Source: Solirubrobacteraceae bacterium
GTDB taxonomy: Bacteria; Actinomycetota; Thermoleophilia; Solirubrobacterales; Solirubrobacteraceae
Direction of reading: 5' to 3'
DNA: 15,265 bases
Assembly: GCA_016462625.1 (NCBI GenBank)
Contig: JAEMSV010000064.1
Coordinates: forward strand, 7,098-22,362
The translations under genes and the position numbers were made by a program. The notes beneath the pieces are model-generated. The model ran no database searches, was not told the origin of the DNA, and worked only from the letters and a program-made list of their open reading frames with translations. This document shows, piece by piece, positions 12,914 through 15,265 of this stretch (positions are counted from its first letter, which is position 1; every line of letters starts with the position of its first letter).

Positions 12914-14041
12914 TCAGTGGTTGATCGTGCAGTCGCCGGCAGCGGCGTTGATGCAGGTCTGGATGCGGACGCCGCCGGGCCCGGTCTCACCGGGGACGGC
13001 GGAGGTGAGCGCGCCGTTGCGCAGGTCGCGGACGGTGCCCGACTGGAGCGGCAGGACGCAGCCCATGCAGATGCCCATCCGGCAGCCGCTGGGCATCAGG
13101 ACGCCGGCGGCCTCGGCGACGTCCAGGAGCGGGGTGCCACCGTCGGCCTCGATGACCGTGCCGTCGGCGAAGGTGAGGGTGCCGCCCTCTCCTGCCTCGA
13201 GCAGGACCGTGCGGAAGCGCTCGGTGGTCAGCGACAGACCGCGCTCGGCGTGGTGCTGCTCCAGCGCGTCGAGCAGGCCCGCCGGGCCGCACGCGTAGGC
13301 GAGCCGGTCGTCGAGGTCGGGGACCAGCGTCGGGAGCTGGGCGACGTCGAGCATCCCGTGCGTCTCGTCGTACCGCTCGATCAGCGTGATCCGGCCCGCG
13401 GCGTGGTGGGCGCGGAGCTCGTCGCGGAAGATCGCGGTCGACTCGTTGACGTTGACGTGCACCAGCACGATATCCGTGGCCACCGGCGTACGCCGGGAGA
13501 ACAGGTTGCGCAGCATCCCGATGACCGGGGTGATGCCGGAGCCGGCGGTGACCAGGAGCAGCTTGTCCGGCAGCGGCTGCGGGAGCACGAACTCGCCCTC
13601 GGCCTGCTCGAGCTGGAGCATCTCGCCGGCCCGGGCGCGATGGACGAGGTAGTCGGACACGACGCCACCGGGGATCGCCTTGACGGTGATGCTCAGGCAG
13701 CGGTCGGCGCGGGGGCCGTGGGTCAGGGAGTAGGTGCGCCACAGGCGGACGCCGTCGACGTCGACGCCGACCCGGACGTACTGGCCCGGGACGTGGCCGG
13801 CCCAGTCCTTGCCGGGCTTGACCAGGATGGTCGCGGACTCCGGTGTCTCGGCGGTGACCGACACGATCCGGCCGCGGAGGTCGGCGCCCGCGCGGAGCGG
13901 GTGGAAGACGTCGAGGACATCGTCGAGGTCCAGCGGCGTGACCGCCGCGTCCGCCAGGCTGCGCAGGCGCTGGCGCAGCGAGACACCCCGGAGCCGGGGC
14001 GCGGAGCCCGCAGGCAGCTCAATGGTGGCCATGCACTCCAT
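12914..14041 (-). CDS. Ferredoxin-reductase-type electron donor (FAD, 2Fe-2S) for the desaturase
   Basis: The 375-residue protein combines three modules: an FAD domain with RTYSL (102-106), an NAD(P)H domain with GSGITPV (167-173) and CGPAG (251-255), and a C-terminal plant-type 2Fe-2S ferredoxin with Cys320, Cys325, Cys328 and Cys363. It passes electrons from NAD(P)H via FAD and the iron-sulfur cluster to an oxygenase or desaturase. It is followed after 22 bp by the desaturase, so they form an operon and the desaturase is its likely partner, as with Rv3230c/DesA3. Start is ATG 14041 or ATG 14032; neither has ideal ribosome binding spacing. It diverges from PucR at 14119. Confidence 0.9.
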   Translation of the reverse strand: MECMATIELPAGSAPRLRGVSLRQRLRSLADAAVTPLDLDDVLDVFHPLRAGADLRGRIVSVTAETPESATILVKPGKDWAGHVPGQYVRVGVDVDGVRLWRTYSLTHGPRADRCLSITVKAIPGGVVSDYLVHRARAGEMLQLEQAEGEFVLPQPLPDKLLLVTAGSGITPVIGMLRNLFSRRTPVATDIVLVHVNVNESTAIFRDELRAHHAAGRITLIERYDETHGMLDVAQLPTLVPDLDDRLAYACGPAGLLDALEQHHAERGLSLTTERFRTVLLEAGEGGTLTFADGTVIEADGGTPLLDVAEAAGVLMPSGCRMGICMGCVLPLQSGTVRDLRNGALTSAVPGETGPGGVRIQTCINAAAGDCTINH

Positions 14042-14118
14042 AGTCCTGCGCCCGGCGCGTAAACTCCTGTCCGAGTGACGTGAACCCGCACACCACTCTT
14101 GTTCGCAAAGGACAAAAG
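14042..14118. promoter_or_regulatory. Divergent promoter region, reductase and PucR genes
   Basis: The 77-bp gap between the reductase and PucR starts must hold both promoters. A TAAACT box at 14060-14065 is a possible -10 element for the PucR direction, without a convincing -35. A short imperfect inverted repeat TTGT/ACAA (about 14100-14116) lies just before the PucR start. AAAGGA (about 14107-14112) serves as the PucR ribosome binding site. No strong operator-like palindrome is visible. Confidence 0.35.
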
Positions 14119-15265
14119 ATGGTCCGATCGACGCCTCGCGGTGGCCGCCGCCACACCGCCGAGCACGGCCTGGAGATCCCCCGGGACGCCGTCGCCCAGA
14201 TGCGCGAGGAGCTCCCCCGGGTGGCCGAGCACGTCGTGGCGGCGATCATCGACGAGGTCCCGAGCTACACCGACGCGTTCAGCGGGCCGATGGGCGAGAC
14301 CATCCGCAACGCGGTCCAGCTCGCGCTCGGCGGCTTCCTGTCACTGGCCAGCGGCGGGCGCGGCGCCGATCTGCGGACGCCCGCGGCCCCCGCCGTCGAG
14401 GGCGCCTACCAGCTCGGCCGCGGCGAGGCCCGCAGCGGCCGCAGCACCGACGCCCTGCTGGCGGCGTACCGGATCGGCGCCCGGGTCTCCTGGCGCGACA
14501 TGTCCCGGACGGCGGTCCGGGCCGGCGTCGACGGGGAGGTGCTGGTCGACTTCGCCGAGCTCGTCTTCGCCTACATCGACGAGCTGTCGGCGGCCAGCGT
14601 CGCCGGGCACACCGACGAGACCGAGACGACCGGGCGGGTGCGGCAGCGGCTGCTCGCCCGGATCGGGCAGCTCCTGCTGACCTCCGCTCCGGACGACGAG
14701 GTGCTGGAGGCCGCGGAGCAGGCCGGCTGGCCGGCCCCGTCGACGCTCACCGCGGTCCTGGTCCCGGAGTCGCAGGTGCGGCCGGTGCTCGCCGTGGCGG
14801 CGCAGGGCACCCTCGAGGTCGCCGAGATCCGGGACGGCAGCGGTGCGGTGGCGCTGCCGCCGGGCTGGACGCTCCTCCTCGTGCCCGACGTGCACCCCCG
14901 CCGCCGCGCCGCGCTGCTGCGGACGCTGGGCGAGCGCGGCTCGCTGGCGGGTCCGACGCTGCCCTGGCTCGAGGTGCGCGCGTCGTACGACCGCGCGGTG
15001 CGCGCGCACGCCCTCGGCATCGAGACCGACACCGAGGCCCACCTCCCCCGGCTCGTGCTGCACGCCGACGAGGCCGCGCTGGCCGACCTGCGTGCCCGGG
15101 TGCTCGCGCCGCTCGCGGACCTGCGCCCCGCCTCCGCGGAGAAGCTCGCCGACACCCTGCGCGCCTGGCTGCTGCTCCAGGGCCGCCGCGACGACGTCGC
15201 CGCCGCGTTGTTCGTGCACCCGCAGACCGTGCGCTACCGGATGGGCCAGCTCCGCGAGCTCTACG
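14119..15265 (+). CDS. PucR family transcriptional regulator (runs off right edge)
   Basis: The gene opens at ATG 14119 with AAAGGA about 6 nt upstream and stays open for 382 codons to the window end. The N-terminal half is helical and Ala-rich (LPRVAEHVVAAIIDEVPSYT, ALLAAYRIGARVSWRDMSR), resembling the helical N-terminal region common in PucR/CdaR-like actinobacterial regulators. The C-terminal part carries the start of the PucR-type helix-turn-helix, DTLRAWLLLQGRRDDVAAAL followed by FVHPQTVRYRMGQLRELY, where only the last few residues are missing. It diverges from the reductase/desaturase operon and probably controls fatty-acid desaturation in response to a lipid or membrane signal; this is inferred. 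Confidence 0.88.
   Translation, partial: MVRSTPRGGRRHTAEHGLEIPRDAVAQMREELPRVAEHVVAAIIDEVPSYTDAFSGPMGETIRNAVQLALGGFLSLASGGRGADLRTPAAPAVEGAYQLGRGEARSGRSTDALLAAYRIGARVSWRDMSRTAVRAGVDGEVLVDFAELVFAYIDELSAASVAGHTDETETTGRVRQRLLARIGQLLLTSAPDDEVLEAAEQAGWPAPSTLTAVLVPESQVRPVLAVAAQGTLEVAEIRDGSGAVALPPGWTLLLVPDVHPRRRAALLRTLGERGSLAGPTLPWLEVRASYDRAVRAHALGIETDTEAHLPRLVLHADEAALADLRARVLAPLADLRPASAEKLADTLRAWLLLQGRRDDVAAALFVHPQTVRYRMGQLRELY

Noticed and set aside
10834..12924. 696-codon plus-strand open frame
   Set aside because: It is antisense to the hydrolase and desaturase genes, both with clear catalytic motifs, and its sequence is Val/Gly/Arg/Asp-rich without domain features.
12491..14062. 523-codon plus-strand open frame
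   Set aside because: It is antisense to the reductase with its intact FAD, NAD and 2Fe-2S motifs; a GC-rich shadow.
1..15265. CRISPR, tRNA, rRNA, IS element or phage genes
   Set aside because: No regularly spaced repeats, tRNA-like cloverleaf, rRNA signature, transposase or terminal inverted repeats were seen on either strand.

Overview
This is a GC-rich actinobacterial chromosome segment. The gene types (DUF222/13E12 HNH endonuclease, WHG-type TetR, PucR next to a DesA3-like desaturase and its reductase) and the GTG starts suggest Nocardioides or a relative; that placement is inference, and no RNA gene is present to support it. I see no tRNA, rRNA, CRISPR array, insertion sequence or phage gene.

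Layout. The left edge (1-541, minus) holds the first 180 codons of an exported RTX-type calcium-binding protein. At 684-2190 a TetR gene diverges from a SnoaL-like gene and a NIPSNAP-like gene across an 85-bp gap with a palindromic operator candidate. At 2320-3759 lies a DUF222 HNH endonuclease gene with a near-consensus promoter in an unusually AT-rich patch and a roughly 145-nt leader. At 3580-3910 is a gene-poor stretch with a possible lipoprotein signal remnant. At 3909-6004 a PadR gene diverges from a methyltransferase gene that overlaps a GNAT acetyltransferase gene; the GNAT gene carries an apparent 2-bp insertion in a CG run. At 6009-7591 are four genes of unknown function. At 7612-10070 a MarR gene diverges from an azoreductase/quinone reductase gene followed by a GT1 glycosyltransferase gene, with two strong palindromes over a good promoter. 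At 10164-11589 an alpha/beta hydrolase gene overlaps a WHG-type TetR gene, preceded by a perfect inverted repeat. At 11647-15265 a ferredoxin-reductase-type electron donor and a membrane fatty acyl desaturase form an operon that diverges from a PucR regulator running off the right edge.

How they work together. The recurring pattern is a local regulator beside one or two small-molecule-modifying enzymes: TetR with SnoaL/NIPSNAP, PadR with methyltransferase/GNAT, MarR with reductase/glycosyltransferase, TetR with hydrolase, and PucR with reductase/desaturase. Four of the five shared gaps contain visible inverted repeats that could be operators. The most interesting functional idea is that the MarR cluster is a two-step detoxification module in which a quinone or azo compound is reduced and the new hydroxyl is glycosylated. 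Nothing here is clearly a wholly new system; the window reads as a mosaic of inducible metabolic cassettes with a few broken genes between them.
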